DNA of 20,132 bases from an uncultured Prevotella sp. (GCA_905198745.1 CAJKDU010000042.1:1-20132); one strand, 5' to 3'. Counted from the stretch's first letter, positions 5,547 through 14,549 are shown. The notes: generated from the letters alone by a model not told the origin. Numbers and translations: made by a program.

Positions 5547-7262
5547 TTAGAGTTTTATTTCGAGCATCATCTCGTCAACGCTCTTTCCGGGTGCAGTCAT
5601 GGGGAGCACGTTGTCCTCCTCCTTGATGGCACACTCGAGCAGTGCCGGGCCGTCCACGGCAAGGGTCTTGCGGATTTGCTCAGCCAGGTCTGCCCTGTCT
5701 GTCACCACATTGTAGGCAATGCCGTACGACTTGCAGATACCCTCGTAGCAGGGGTTCATCATCTTGGTGAACGACTTGCGTTTGCCGAAGAACATGTCCT
5801 GCCACTGGCGCACATTGCCCAGGTAGTTGTTGTTGAGCAGGAATATCTTCACGGCAGGCTGCTGCTCCATGATGGTGCCCAGTTCCTGAATGCTCATCTG
5901 GAAACCACCGTCGCCGCAGAAGAAGCACACGGTGCGGTCGGGCGCGCCAAACTGGGCGCCGATGGCTGCGGGCAAGCCGAAGCCCATCGTGCCGAGACCT
6001 CCGCTGGTCACAACAGAGCGTTTCTTCGGATATTTGAAGTAGCGGCAAGAGAACATCTGGTTCTGCCCCACGTCGTTGACCATCACGGCATCACCCTTGG
6101 TAGCCTCTGCCACGGCATTGACCACCTCGCCCATAAGCAACGGGCCTTCCGTGGGATGGATGGCAGGCTGTATGACCTTCTCATTCTCCTGGTCGAAGAG
6201 CGGACGGAAACTGTCGCGCCACTCTCGGTGAACATTCTTCTTGAGCAGACGTGTGATGGCGGGCAGCGAAATCTTGCAGTCGCCCACCACAGCCACAGTG
6301 GTCTTCACGTTCTTGTCTATCTCCGAGCGGTCTATGTCGAGGTGGATGACCTTGGCCTGTTTGGCATAGGTGTCCAGGCGGCCAGTCACACGGTCGCTGA
6401 AACGCATGCCGATGGCAATGAGCACATCGCACTCCTGTTCCTTCACGTTGGGAGCATAACTGCCGTGCATGCCGAGCATGCCCATATTGAGAGGATGGTC
6501 TGAGGGCAGCGCCGAAAGCCCGAGCAATGTGCGGGCTGCCGGAATGTCTGCCTTCTCAAGGAATTCCATGAGTTCGTTCTGTGCGCCACCCAACTCCACG
6601 CCTTGTCCTACAAGGGCAAGCGGTTTCTTGGCGGCATTGATGAGGGCTGCAGCCTCCTCTACGGCCTTCTCGTCGAGCTTGGGATAGGGTTCATAGCTGC
6701 GCACTGATTTCACGTGGACGGGTTTCCACTCTGTGGTCTGCACCTGTGCGTTCTTGGGGAAATCGAGCACCACCGGACCGGGACGTCCGGACCGGGCGAT
6801 ATAGAAAGCACGACTCACCGCCCAGGCAATGTCTTCCGGACGTCGGATTTGGTAGCTCCACTTCGAGATGGGCTGTGCCAGTCCCACGAGGTCAACCTCC
6901 TGGAAGGCATCCGTGCCCAAGGCACTGACGCCCACCTGTCCGGCAATGACCACAATAGGCGTAGAGTCCATCATGGCATCTGCCACGCCGGTCAGAGTGT
7001 TGGTGGCGCCCGGTCCACTGGTGACCAGGCACACACCCACCTCGCCGCTCACGCGGGCATAGCCTTCGGCAGCATGTGCCGCAGCCTGCTCATGGCGCAC
7101 GAGAATATGCTTGAATGTTTTCTTTTCTCCTCTTGTATAGTCATAAAGCGCATCGAACACCGGCATGATGGCACCGCCTGGGTATCCGAATATGGTCTTC
7201 ACGCCCGCATCTTTCAGCGAACGCATGAGCGCTTCTGCACCTGTTATCTCTTCTCTTGCCAT
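5547..7262 (-). CDS. ilvB: Acetolactate synthase catalytic (large) subunit
   Basis: This 571-residue thiamine diphosphate enzyme condenses two pyruvates to acetolactate, or pyruvate with 2-oxobutyrate, the first common step of the branched-chain pathway. The N-terminal domain carries GYPGGAIMPVFDAL and the catalytic Glu58 in RHEQAAAHAAEGYAR. The central FAD domain spans roughly 195-345. The C-terminal domain has the ThDP/Mg motif GDGGFQ (450-455) ending in LLNNNYLG (475-482). Full length with all motifs present. It sits 34 bp downstream of ilvD and 30 bp upstream of ilvN, clearly in one operon. Confidence 0.96.
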   Translation of the reverse strand: MAREEITGAEALMRSLKDAGVKTIFGYPGGAIMPVFDALYDYTRGEKKTFKHILVRHEQAAAHAAEGYARVSGEVGVCLVTSGPGATNTLTGVADAMMDSTPIVVIAGQVGVSALGTDAFQEVDLVGLAQPISKWSYQIRRPEDIAWAVSRAFYIARSGRPGPVVLDFPKNAQVQTTEWKPVHVKSVRSYEPYPKLDEKAVEEAAALINAAKKPLALVGQGVELGGAQNELMEFLEKADIPAARTLLGLSALPSDHPLNMGMLGMHGSYAPNVKEQECDVLIAIGMRFSDRVTGRLDTYAKQAKVIHLDIDRSEIDKNVKTTVAVVGDCKISLPAITRLLKKNVHREWRDSFRPLFDQENEKVIQPAIHPTEGPLLMGEVVNAVAEATKGDAVMVNDVGQNQMFSCRYFKYPKKRSVVTSGGLGTMGFGLPAAIGAQFGAPDRTVCFFCGDGGFQMSIQELGTIMEQQPAVKIFLLNNNYLGNVRQWQDMFFGKRKSFTKMMNPCYEGICKSYGIAYNVVTDRADLAEQIRKTLAVDGPALLECAIKEEDNVLPMTAPGKSVDEMMLEIKL

Positions 7263-7296
7263 ATTTTCCTGATATATATAACTACAATCTTTCGGA

Positions 7297-9099
7297 TTAG
7301 TCTATGATGCGCACACCGCCCTTATCTGCCGAGCTCACGCTCTGTGCATAGGCTCTCAGGGCCTTTGACACCACACGGTTGCGCGTGACGGGCTGTTGCG
7401 GACGGGCAGCCAGTTCCTCGTCGCTGAGTTTCACGTTGATGGAACGTGACGGTATGTCTATTTCAATAATGTCGCCCGTCTTGATTTTACCTATATTGCC
7501 GCCGGCTGCCGCCTCGGGAGAGATGTGGCCGATGCTCAAGCCGCTGGTACCGCCCGAGAAGCGTCCGTCGGTAATGAGGGCACATTCCTTGCCAAGGTGC
7601 ATGCTCTTGATGTAGGATGTAGGATAGAGCATCTCCTGCATGCCGGGACCGCCCTTAGGTCCTTCGTGCGTGATAACCACACAGTCGCCGGCCTTGATTT
7701 TGCCGCCGAGGATGCCTTCGCAGGCTGCTTCCTGTGAGTCGAACACCACGGCAGGGCCGCAGAAGTGCCACAAACTGGCATCTACACCGGCTGTCTTCAC
7801 CACGCATCCGTCCTGGGCAATGTTGCCGAAGAGTACAGCCAGTCCGCCGTCCTTGGTATAGGCGTGGTCGAGACTGCGGATGCATCCGTTCTCGCGGTCG
7901 GTGTCAAGGCTCTCCCACTGCGCATCCTGCGAGCCCATCTGGGTGGAGAACTTGCGGCCTGGAGCACTGTGATAGATGCGGTCTGCCTCCGGGTCAAGGC
8001 TTTCGCCTGTGATGTCATACTTAGCCATGGCCTCTTCCAGGGTCATGCCGTCCACACGTTTAGCCTCGCCGTGGATGAGTCCGCCGCGGTTGAGTTCACC
8101 AAGGATACCGAGAATACCACCGGCACGGTTGCACTCCTGCACACTATACTTCTGGGTGTTGGGAGAGAGCTTGCACAGGCAAGGCACCTTACGACTCAGC
8201 TGGTCAATGTCGGACATCTTGAAATCTGTCTCTGCCTCCTGTGCCACTGCCAGCAGATGGAGCACGGTGTTGGTGCTGCCGCCCATGGCGATGTCGAGGG
8301 TCATGGCATTGAGGAAAGCATTGCGGGTGGCTATGCTGCGGGGCAGCACACTCTCGTCACCCTCTTCATAATATTTCAGAGCATTCTTCACGATGAGACG
8401 GGCAGCATCCTTGAAGAGCTGGATACGGTTCTTGTGCGTGGCAAGAATTGTGCCGTTGCCCGGCAGGGCAAGACCGATGGCCTCGGTGAGAGAGTTCATG
8501 GAGTTGGCGGTGAACATGCCCGAGCAGCAACCGCAACCAGGACATGCACAACTCTCTATCTTCTGCAGGTCTTCGTCGCTGCAAGTCTTGTCGCCACCGT
8601 TAATCATAGCGGTGATAAGGTCTGCGTTCTCACCCTTCCAGCGTCCGGCCTCCATAGGACCGCCACTGCAGAACACGGTAGGTATGTTCAGTCGCATGGA
8701 TGCCATGAGCATACCCGGAGTAATCTTGTCGCAGTTGGAAATGCAAATCATGGCATCTGCCTTGTGGGCATTGACCATATACTCTACAGAGTCGGCAATG
8801 ATGTCGCGTGAAGGCAGAGAATAGAGCATGCCGTCGTGTCCCATGGCAATGCCGTCGTCAATGGCGATGGTGTTGAACTCGGCAGCATAGCATCCCATGC
8901 TTTCGATTTCCTTTTTCACAATCTGACCAATCTCGTGGAGATGTGTGTGTCCGGGGACGAACTGTGTGAACGAGTTGACAATGGCTATGATGGGTTTTCC
9001 GAATTGTTCATGCTTCATGCCGGCTGCCACCCAGAGGGCTCTTGCACCGGCCATTTTCCTTCCTTCCGTGCAAACTGCACTTCTCAACTGATGTTTCAT
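7297..9099 (-). CDS. ilvD: Dihydroxy-acid dehydratase
   Basis: The 600-residue Fe-S enzyme removes water from 2,3-dihydroxy-isovalerate or -methylvalerate to give the 2-oxo acid, the third common branched-chain step. Iron-sulfur cysteines are visible in CISNCDKITPGM (Cys123) and in PGCGCCSGMFTANSMN (Cys192). IAIDDGIAMGHDGM (79-91) is the Mg-binding segment. It is first in the ilv operon. I start at ATG 9099, giving MKHQLRSAVCTEG, which fits the family. An in-frame ATG at 9132 would lie at or upstream of the predicted transcription start and add a Lys-rich stretch unlike other DHADs. The leader is only about 25 nt, which leaves no room for an attenuator peptide. Confidence 0.96.
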   Translation of the reverse strand: MKHQLRSAVCTEGRKMAGARALWVAAGMKHEQFGKPIIAIVNSFTQFVPGHTHLHEIGQIVKKEIESMGCYAAEFNTIAIDDGIAMGHDGMLYSLPSRDIIADSVEYMVNAHKADAMICISNCDKITPGMLMASMRLNIPTVFCSGGPMEAGRWKGENADLITAMINGGDKTCSDEDLQKIESCACPGCGCCSGMFTANSMNSLTEAIGLALPGNGTILATHKNRIQLFKDAARLIVKNALKYYEEGDESVLPRSIATRNAFLNAMTLDIAMGGSTNTVLHLLAVAQEAETDFKMSDIDQLSRKVPCLCKLSPNTQKYSVQECNRAGGILGILGELNRGGLIHGEAKRVDGMTLEEAMAKYDITGESLDPEADRIYHSAPGRKFSTQMGSQDAQWESLDTDRENGCIRSLDHAYTKDGGLAVLFGNIAQDGCVVKTAGVDASLWHFCGPAVVFDSQEAACEGILGGKIKAGDCVVITHEGPKGGPGMQEMLYPTSYIKSMHLGKECALITDGRFSGGTSGLSIGHISPEAAAGGNIGKIKTGDIIEIDIPSRSINVKLSDEELAARPQQPVTRNRVVSKALRAYAQSVSSADKGGVRIID

Positions 9100-9129
9100 A
9101 TTTACTTTTCGTTTTATAATATATTTGTG

Positions 9130-9160
9130 CAAAGGTAGTTCGTTTTTCTCTAATAGCCAA
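9130..9160 (-). promoter_or_regulatory. Promoter of the ilv operon
   Basis: Minus strand TACCTTTG (9137-9130) is a perfect -7 box. The -33 element is best read as TTGG (9160-9157) with 19 bp spacing; a better TTTG (9164-9161) is 23 bp away. The start falls near 9123. Confidence 0.65.
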
Positions 9161-9167
9161 CAAAAAA

Positions 9168-9184
9168 GGCTTAAATATTAAGCC
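9168..9184. promoter_or_regulatory. 17-bp palindrome just upstream of the ilv promoter
   Basis: GGCTTAA-ATA-TTAAGCC is a perfect inverted repeat of 7-bp arms, about 8 bp upstream of the -33 region, a position suited to a regulator of ilv transcription. On the minus strand it is followed at once by six T (9167-9162), so a weak intrinsic terminator for RNA from 9185 onward is the other reading. Confidence 0.45.
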
Positions 9185-9486
9185 GACAAGCGGAAACAAT
9201 AAGAAAACCGCGCCATTTTGTGTTAATATGAAAGAAAACCAACACAAACAAGATATAATTGTGCAAGTCCGTTGGGGAGAAACAGAAAGGCAATCTGAAC
9301 AAGCCACGACATAGACAATTACCATTTGCCCATGACCAGTCTGAGGAAATGGTGAGTCTTCCGGACTGGTGAGTGACAACCATTATTCAATATTGCAGCA
9401 TCGGCCTGCAGGGAAACATGAGGCTTTCAGCCTGTTTGGTAACAACACCGAAACCGGAACTATAAATCCGACTTCCTATCCAAAAC
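9185..9486. other. Gap between ompA terminator and ilv promoter
   Basis: No gene is supportable. Short minus frames (9171-9383, and 9008-9379 overlapping ilvD) lack a promoter box and resemble nothing. One hairpin is visible at 9335-9370: ACCAGTC pairs with GACTGGT, with an inner GGAA/TTCC. This could belong to an uncharacterised RNA, but no promoter matches it. Confidence 0.4.
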
Positions 9487-9521
9487 AAAAAAAGGAGTCT
9501 TCTCCCGAAAGAGAAGACTCC
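9487..9521 (-). terminator. Terminator of the OmpA-family gene
   Basis: Minus strand GGAGTCTTCTC, loop TTTCGG, GAGAAGACTCC is a perfect 11-bp stem followed by seven T (9493-9487). It begins 24 bp after the stop codon. Confidence 0.92.
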
Positions 9522-9544
9522 ATCCTATAAATCTTAATTGACGA

Positions 9545-10699
9545 TTAGTCCTTTGTGCTGTCGTTGAAAGTAGCAACGCGGTTGAACTCTACCTGCTCGA
9601 AGAGCTTGTCGGTAGCACCCATACCCTTAGTGGTAAGGCGGTTAGCGTTGATCTTGTACTTCTTAACGAGGATTTTCTTCACAGCCTCTGCACGAGCCTC
9701 AGAAAGCTTCTGGTTGAGCTCAGCGTTACCCTCTGGAGAAGCATAACCCTTGATTTCAACTTTGGCATCCTTGTGGTTCTTCATGTACTGGGCGATGAGC
9801 TCAATGCTTGCCACCTGTGCAGGATCTACTGTAGACTTGCCCTGACGGAAGATAACTGTAGGCTGGAGGTTGGTAGCTGTAGCAGGCTTAGCCACGGGCT
9901 TTGGAGCGTTCTGGCAGTCTGTGAGAGCCTTCTGCAGGTCAGCGATCTGCTTGTCCTTAGCTGCGAGCTGAGCGTCCTTATCGTTGACAGCGCCGCGGAG
10001 GTTGTTGATCTGTGAGTTCAGGCCGTCGATTTCAGCCTGGTCACGAAGCTGTGCGATTGTGAAGTTGTGTGTGCCGTTTGAGTTCTTGAACTTGTAAACG
10101 ATACCAGCGTTGAGCTGAACGGCAGAGCGGTTGATGTTATACTTGATGTTGCTTGCCTCGTTCTTGCCATTGAGCGCCCAGTTCATAGAAGGCTCAATGT
10201 AGAACTGCCACTGCTTCTTGCCGCCGAAGTTGAAGGCGAAGTCAAGACCGGCCTTTGAAGTAAGGTCGTTGCGGTTACCGTCGATACCTGTCACGGTGTT
10301 GTTGCCGAAGATGTGACCCCAACCGAGACCGTAAACGGCAGAAACCTCGAAGCAGCGTGGCTCACCCTTGTAGCCACCGAACCAGTTGCTGAAGTTAACA
10401 GTACCCAGCAAAGAAGTGTTGAGGTAGCGAACTACAGTCTTTGTTGACTTGTAAGGCTTGTTTGAGAAATAGGCGTTGCTCTCAACAGCGAGGCCGAACA
10501 CTGGAGTGAAATAGCGGCCGATGCGGATGCCGGCATTAGGATCGAGGTCGCCCAACCATGAGTGACCTGTTGTCTTGGTTGCTACACCACCATTGATACC
10601 AACGTAGAAGTTGTCGAAAGTCTTGCTTTCTGTAACGGTCTGAGCCGATACTGTAGCTGCCATCGCTGCGGCAGCCATTGCTAATACTAACTTTTTCAT
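9545..10699 (-). CDS. OmpA-family outer membrane protein
   Basis: The 384-residue protein should span the outer membrane and contact peptidoglycan. A signal peptide covers residues 1-20 (MKKLVLAMAAAAMAATVSAQ). An 8-strand-type beta barrel spans about 25-205. A heptad-like coiled linker runs 215-262 (IDGLNSQINNLRGAVNDKD and onward), then a Pro/Ala hinge (264-275). The OmpA C-terminal domain spans 280-375 with NQKLSEARAEAV. Arg336 matches the peptidoglycan-contact Arg of E. coli OmpA, but the partner Asp is replaced in GYASPEG (Ser321), a form I associate with Bacteroidetes. It is a single-gene unit with strong promoter and terminator, as expected for an abundant porin. Confidence 0.92.
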   Translation of the reverse strand: MKKLVLAMAAAAMAATVSAQTVTESKTFDNFYVGINGGVATKTTGHSWLGDLDPNAGIRIGRYFTPVFGLAVESNAYFSNKPYKSTKTVVRYLNTSLLGTVNFSNWFGGYKGEPRCFEVSAVYGLGWGHIFGNNTVTGIDGNRNDLTSKAGLDFAFNFGGKKQWQFYIEPSMNWALNGKNEASNIKYNINRSAVQLNAGIVYKFKNSNGTHNFTIAQLRDQAEIDGLNSQINNLRGAVNDKDAQLAAKDKQIADLQKALTDCQNAPKPVAKPATATNLQPTVIFRQGKSTVDPAQVASIELIAQYMKNHKDAKVEIKGYASPEGNAELNQKLSEARAEAVKKILVKKYKINANRLTTKGMGATDKLFEQVEFNRVATFNDSTKD

Positions 10700-10742
10700 T
10701 TCTCTCTAAAATATAAAATTAAGTAGTTTTCTAAATTGCGTG

Positions 10743-10773
10743 CAAAATAACACTATTTTTCTGACATGACAAA
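10743..10773 (-). promoter_or_regulatory. Promoter of the OmpA-family gene
   Basis: Minus strand TTTG (10773-10770), 19 bp, TTATTTTG (10750-10743). The -7 box has one mismatch to TAnnTTTG; spacing is ideal. The start is expected near 10736, leaving an A/T-rich leader of about 37 nt. Confidence 0.7.
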
Positions 10774-10862
10774 ATTTTTGTAGAAGAAATAGCCAAAAAG
10801 GAAGAAATAATTGATACATATTGCTTCCGCTTCTGAAGTTTCCTCTAAATGAGAATGTTCCG

Positions 10863-13352
10863 TCAGAGTTCTACCACTCTAATAGAATAAGGTGGCAGAG
10901 TGAGCGACTTACCGTTTTTTCCTATCTTATTGTCCTTTTTCACGTTGACGTTGTCGGGATTACCTTCAAAACCTTTTACATTAAGTCTTTCCGGAAGGGG
11001 TATTCCGTCCACGTTAACTGTCAAGGAAAGCGGCAATACGTTGACCAGCTTGAGCCATGTCTTGCCCGTCTTGCTGTTGCGCACCACACTGGCGCCAATG
11101 CGTTCCTTGACAAGTGGTTCAGCCTGAAGTGTGCTCTCCACATAGGTATCGCCGCCATAAATGGAGAAGAGTCGCTGCACCTCGTAGCTGGCAGTGGGTC
11201 GCACTTCGGTGTTGCTGAAATAGATGAGATTGGGGTTCCAGTTGTTGTGCTTGTCCTTGGCGAGCAGCGGTGCATAGCTTGCCATTCTAACCACGTCGGC
11301 ATTGCGCTCCAGGTTGCTCAGATAGAGTGCCTCCACGAGTGCATTGCCCACCTTGCGTCCTTTCGATGCCCACTCACCGAGATACACCTTTGGTCCCTTG
11401 CGCGAATAGTTGTCGTAATAGTTGGCATTGTTGATGAACCATCCGGGGTTCTCGTAATAGTGCTCGTCCACCATGTCTACTATGTCGCTGTGGCGCCGTG
11501 CAAAGTCCCATCCCTCAAGATAGTCGGCCGACGGAGCGTGGAAGGGTCCAACCGTGCCACAGAGGATGATGCCGGGATAGTGTTTCTTCACCGTGCGGGC
11601 TATCATCTCGAACCTTTCTTCAAAGACGGTGGAGATGAGGTCTTCGTTTCCTATTCCTATGTATTTAAGGTTGAAGGGTTCCGGATGTCCTGCTTCAGCT
11701 CTGCGACGTGCCCATTGACTGGTGGCAGGGTCGCCGTTGGCCCACTCTATGAGATGAAGCACTTCCTGGCAGTAGTCGGGCATCTTGTCCATCGGTATGC
11801 CTCCCTGCTGTCCGGCATAACCATCGGCATTGGCATGTGAATTCTGGCAGGGCACTCCGGCTGAAAGCACAGGCAGGGGCTCTGCGCCGATGTCTTCACA
11901 GAACTGGAAATACTCGTAGAATCCCAGTCCTCGTGTCTGGTGATACTTCCAGATGTTGGGTGCAGGCTTTCGGTCTTGCAGCGGTCCGATGGTTTCCTGC
12001 CAGTGATAGATGTTGTCTATGCCCTGCCCGTGGCTCATGCAGCCACCGGGAAAGCGCACGAACTTGGGATGCAGGTCGGCAATGGCCTGTGCCAAGTCGG
12101 CACGAAGCCCATTCTTTCTGCCCTTGAACGTGTTTTCCGGGAACAGGCTCACCATGTCGATGGCCGCCTCATGGTCCTTCTCGCCCACGATGCGCAACCT
12201 GCACGATCGCCACTGTGCTGCAGCCGGTGTGGCAAGTTTAACCTCGTAGCGTTGCCACGTCTCGCCCTTGACGTCAATGCGTTGCTGGGCGAGCACGTTG
12301 CCTTCACGGTCAGTGATAGCCACGTTGATGCGCTTTTTCTTGCCGCCGATGACACGGGCGAAGAGCGAGAAGTCGTAGCGTGCGCCCTTGTCTGCTATGC
12401 CGTCCCATCCGTCGTTGACGAGCGTGTCGGCAGCGATGATGGCATAATGCGGATTGTTGGCACTCAGAGGATTGTCGGTGGCTATGCGGATGTGACGCGA
12501 CGCATGCCAGGCAGTGGTGGAGGTCCATTCCTTGCGGTCGGCAGAAGAATATTCAAAGTCGCGGTTCTGCACCAGTTCCGCATAGAGTCCGCCGTCGGCA
12601 GCATAGCTGATGTCCTCGAAGAACACGCCCATGAGTTTGTCGCTGATGGGCTTGGTTGCCACGGTATTGACCGTGAGCGTGGCGGCCGTGGAGCTGATGG
12701 CGGCGTAGAGCTTCTTGTCGTTGGCCCACCCCACCTTGTCGGCATTTTCTTCCAGCCGGCGCTGCCGGTAGGTAGCCACGAGCGTGTCGAGTTGCGCCTC
12801 TCCGATGCTGAACACCTGTCCTGTCACCCTCTTGCCGTCTATGGCGAGGGTGTCCACCGTCCATGCGGCATCCTCTATGGTGCTCGACTGGTCGGCCGTG
12901 AAGCGGCGGAAGTCGGCTGAGGCACTCACGTAGCGCGGTCCCCGTTCGGAGCGGTAGTAGATGTCGAACTTGCCCGGCTCGGTCTCGAACACCACCGGAC
13001 ACAGGCATTGCTTTGTGGTCATGCGCGGATAGTCCTGCGGACGCCATGAAATGAGGTCGCGGCTGTAGGCGGCGGCAAAGCAGGGGGCCTTGTCGCTCAC
13101 CTGCCACACGGCGCGCCATGTGCCGTCGGCGGCATGCACCACCGAGGGGGCAAACATTTTTTTGTCGGAGCCCCATGGTCCGTAGTCGGACGCACAGAGC
13201 TGGCCTATTTCTTTCCACTGCCCATCGTTGTCCATATAAGCAGCGTGGAGTCCGGCTTTCGGATCGGGCGAATAGATGAATATCTGCCTTTCCTGCGCCG
13301 TCATGCGGGTGGCACAGGCGAGGGCCAGTGCTGCCAACAGAGATTTCTTCAT
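10863..13352 (-). CDS. Secreted alpha-L-arabinofuranosidase (GH51) with GH43-like N-terminal region
   Basis: The 829-residue protein should release terminal arabinofuranose from plant arabinan or arabinoxylan. A signal peptide covers about 1-19. Residues 22-200 look like part of a GH43-type beta-propeller (FAPSVVHAADGTWRAVWQV, then FDIYYRSERGPRYVSASADF), too short for a whole catalytic propeller. The GH51 part starts near 223 and has a CBM4_9-like insert (about 270-405). The TIM barrel follows (about 410-690), then a beta-sandwich to the end. The acid/base Glu570 is in IGIGNED and the nucleophile Glu660 in VYLGEWAS. No SusC/SusD pair or other glycosidase is adjacent, so it is not in a polysaccharide utilisation locus within this window. 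I see no clear promoter; 95 bp separate it from the upstream gene. Confidence 0.9.
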   Translation of the reverse strand: MKKSLLAALALACATRMTAQERQIFIYSPDPKAGLHAAYMDNDGQWKEIGQLCASDYGPWGSDKKMFAPSVVHAADGTWRAVWQVSDKAPCFAAAYSRDLISWRPQDYPRMTTKQCLCPVVFETEPGKFDIYYRSERGPRYVSASADFRRFTADQSSTIEDAAWTVDTLAIDGKRVTGQVFSIGEAQLDTLVATYRQRRLEENADKVGWANDKKLYAAISSTAATLTVNTVATKPISDKLMGVFFEDISYAADGGLYAELVQNRDFEYSSADRKEWTSTTAWHASRHIRIATDNPLSANNPHYAIIAADTLVNDGWDGIADKGARYDFSLFARVIGGKKKRINVAITDREGNVLAQQRIDVKGETWQRYEVKLATPAAAQWRSCRLRIVGEKDHEAAIDMVSLFPENTFKGRKNGLRADLAQAIADLHPKFVRFPGGCMSHGQGIDNIYHWQETIGPLQDRKPAPNIWKYHQTRGLGFYEYFQFCEDIGAEPLPVLSAGVPCQNSHANADGYAGQQGGIPMDKMPDYCQEVLHLIEWANGDPATSQWARRRAEAGHPEPFNLKYIGIGNEDLISTVFEERFEMIARTVKKHYPGIILCGTVGPFHAPSADYLEGWDFARRHSDIVDMVDEHYYENPGWFINNANYYDNYSRKGPKVYLGEWASKGRKVGNALVEALYLSNLERNADVVRMASYAPLLAKDKHNNWNPNLIYFSNTEVRPTASYEVQRLFSIYGGDTYVESTLQAEPLVKERIGASVVRNSKTGKTWLKLVNVLPLSLTVNVDGIPLPERLNVKGFEGNPDNVNVKKDNKIGKNGKSLTLPPYSIRVVEL

Positions 13353-13401
13353 GTCAATCTGTTCAGTTTAGAATATATGTTTCAAGTTCATGCATTTCCC
13401 G

Positions 13402-13445
13402 CGCTCTGCCGTTCGGCCTGCCACTGCAGTACCAACGGCAGAGCG
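13402..13445 (-). terminator. Strong hairpin ending the sulfur amino acid operon
   Basis: CGCTCTGCCGTT (13402-13413) pairs perfectly with AACGGCAGAGCG (13434-13445), 12 bp, beginning 2 bp past the stop of the epimerase-like gene. The loop holds a small CTGC/GCAG stem. There is no T tract, so it may be a processing or stabilising hairpin instead of a factor-independent terminator. Confidence 0.6.
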
Positions 13446-13447
13446 GG

Positions 13448-14533
13448 TTATTGTTCAGTCAGAATCTGCACAATGCGCTCAGCCGAGCGTCCGTCCCATC
13501 TGTCGGGCAGGGCACCCTTCTTCCAGTCGCCGGCCAGAATCCGCTTCACGGCTTCTGCCAGCCGGTCGGCATCCTCGCCCACGAGTTCGTTGGTGCCCAC
13601 CTTCACGGTTTCCATGTGCTCGGTGTAGCTGTTGAGCGTGATGCAGGGCACGCCGTTGAAGGTGGCTTCCTCTGCCACGTTGCCCGAGTCGGTCACCACG
13701 CCTTTGGCATGGGCTGTGAGCCAGCCGAACTCAAGATACCCCAAGGGGTTGACGATGTGGAAGTTGCGGGGCAACCGGAAGTTGCTCAGTGCGGCTGCGG
13801 AGAGTGCGCGGAGCGGTGCCACCACGGGCATGTCGCCTGCCGCCTGTGCCAGTGAGCAGACCATGCGCTCGAGATTGGCGCGGTCTGCCAGCAGGGCCTT
13901 GCGGTTGAGGGTGAACACGAAGTAGCCGCCCGGACAGAGATGGAGCGTGTCCATGATTTCGGGGCGGCGCAACCGGTCGTGGTTGGCGCGAAGTGTATCC
14001 ATCAGGATGTTGCCCACCATGTAGACCTTGGAGAGTTCGGCACCCTCCTTGTTGGCTATGCTGTTGCTGCTCATGCCTGCGGTGAAGAGCAGGTCGGAGA
14101 GGCCGTCGATGACGAGGCGGTTTATTTCCTTGGGCATCTTCAGGTCGAAGGAACGTGTGCCTGCCACGAGATGCGCCAGGCAGATGCCGCTCTTCTTGGT
14201 GACGATGGCAGCCGCCATGGTCGACGAGAGGTCGTCGACAACGATGACCACATCCGTGGAATGACTCTCGAGATATTTCTCGAAGGCTGCCATCACCTTG
14301 CCCACCAGTTCGTTGAGACTGTCGCAGTCCACGCCGAGGAACACGTCGGGACGCGGAATCTGCAAGTCGCCGAAGAGGGTAGGTTCGAGGGTGGCGTCGG
14401 TTTCTGTGCCGGCATACACCAGACTGTAGTCCACTTCCCTGCCCTGCTGCCTCATGCGCTGCACGGCATGGATGATGGGGGCCACCTTGATGAAGTTGGG
14501 GCGTGCGCCCACTACGATGCAAATGTTCTTCAT
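13448..14533 (-). CDS. UDP-GlcNAc 2-epimerase-fold protein lacking key catalytic residues
   Basis: The 361-residue protein aligns with WecB-type epimerases along its length: GARPNFIK (9-16), VVDDLSSTMAAA (98-109), GTRSFD and MPKEINR (125-139), VGN (173-175), DSGNVAEEA (282-290). Arg11, Lys16 and Asp101 match E. coli Arg10, Lys15 and Asp95. However, the positions of E. coli Glu117, Glu131 and His213 hold Val123, Lys135 and Asn210, and the usual GHRRE block reads TLNRKAL. Annotation pipelines would call it wecB, but normal epimerisation is doubtful. It may bind a nucleotide sugar or act on something else. It is last in a unit with two sulfur amino acid enzymes, 16 bp after the MalY-like gene. 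Confidence 0.8.
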   Translation of the reverse strand: MKNICIVVGARPNFIKVAPIIHAVQRMRQQGREVDYSLVYAGTETDATLEPTLFGDLQIPRPDVFLGVDCDSLNELVGKVMAAFEKYLESHSTDVVIVVDDLSSTMAAAIVTKKSGICLAHLVAGTRSFDLKMPKEINRLVIDGLSDLLFTAGMSSNSIANKEGAELSKVYMVGNILMDTLRANHDRLRRPEIMDTLHLCPGGYFVFTLNRKALLADRANLERMVCSLAQAAGDMPVVAPLRALSAAALSNFRLPRNFHIVNPLGYLEFGWLTAHAKGVVTDSGNVAEEATFNGVPCITLNSYTEHMETVKVGTNELVGEDADRLAEAVKRILAGDWKKGALPDRWDGRSAERIVQILTEQ

Positions 14534-14549
14534 AACCGCTTTGTCCTTA

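Noticed and set aside
9171..9383. 70-codon minus frame between ompA and ilvD, with a stop inside a hairpin
   Set aside because: Cys/Phe/Leu-rich translation without family resemblance, no TAnnTTTG upstream. The hairpin is better explained as a palindromic site at the ilv promoter.
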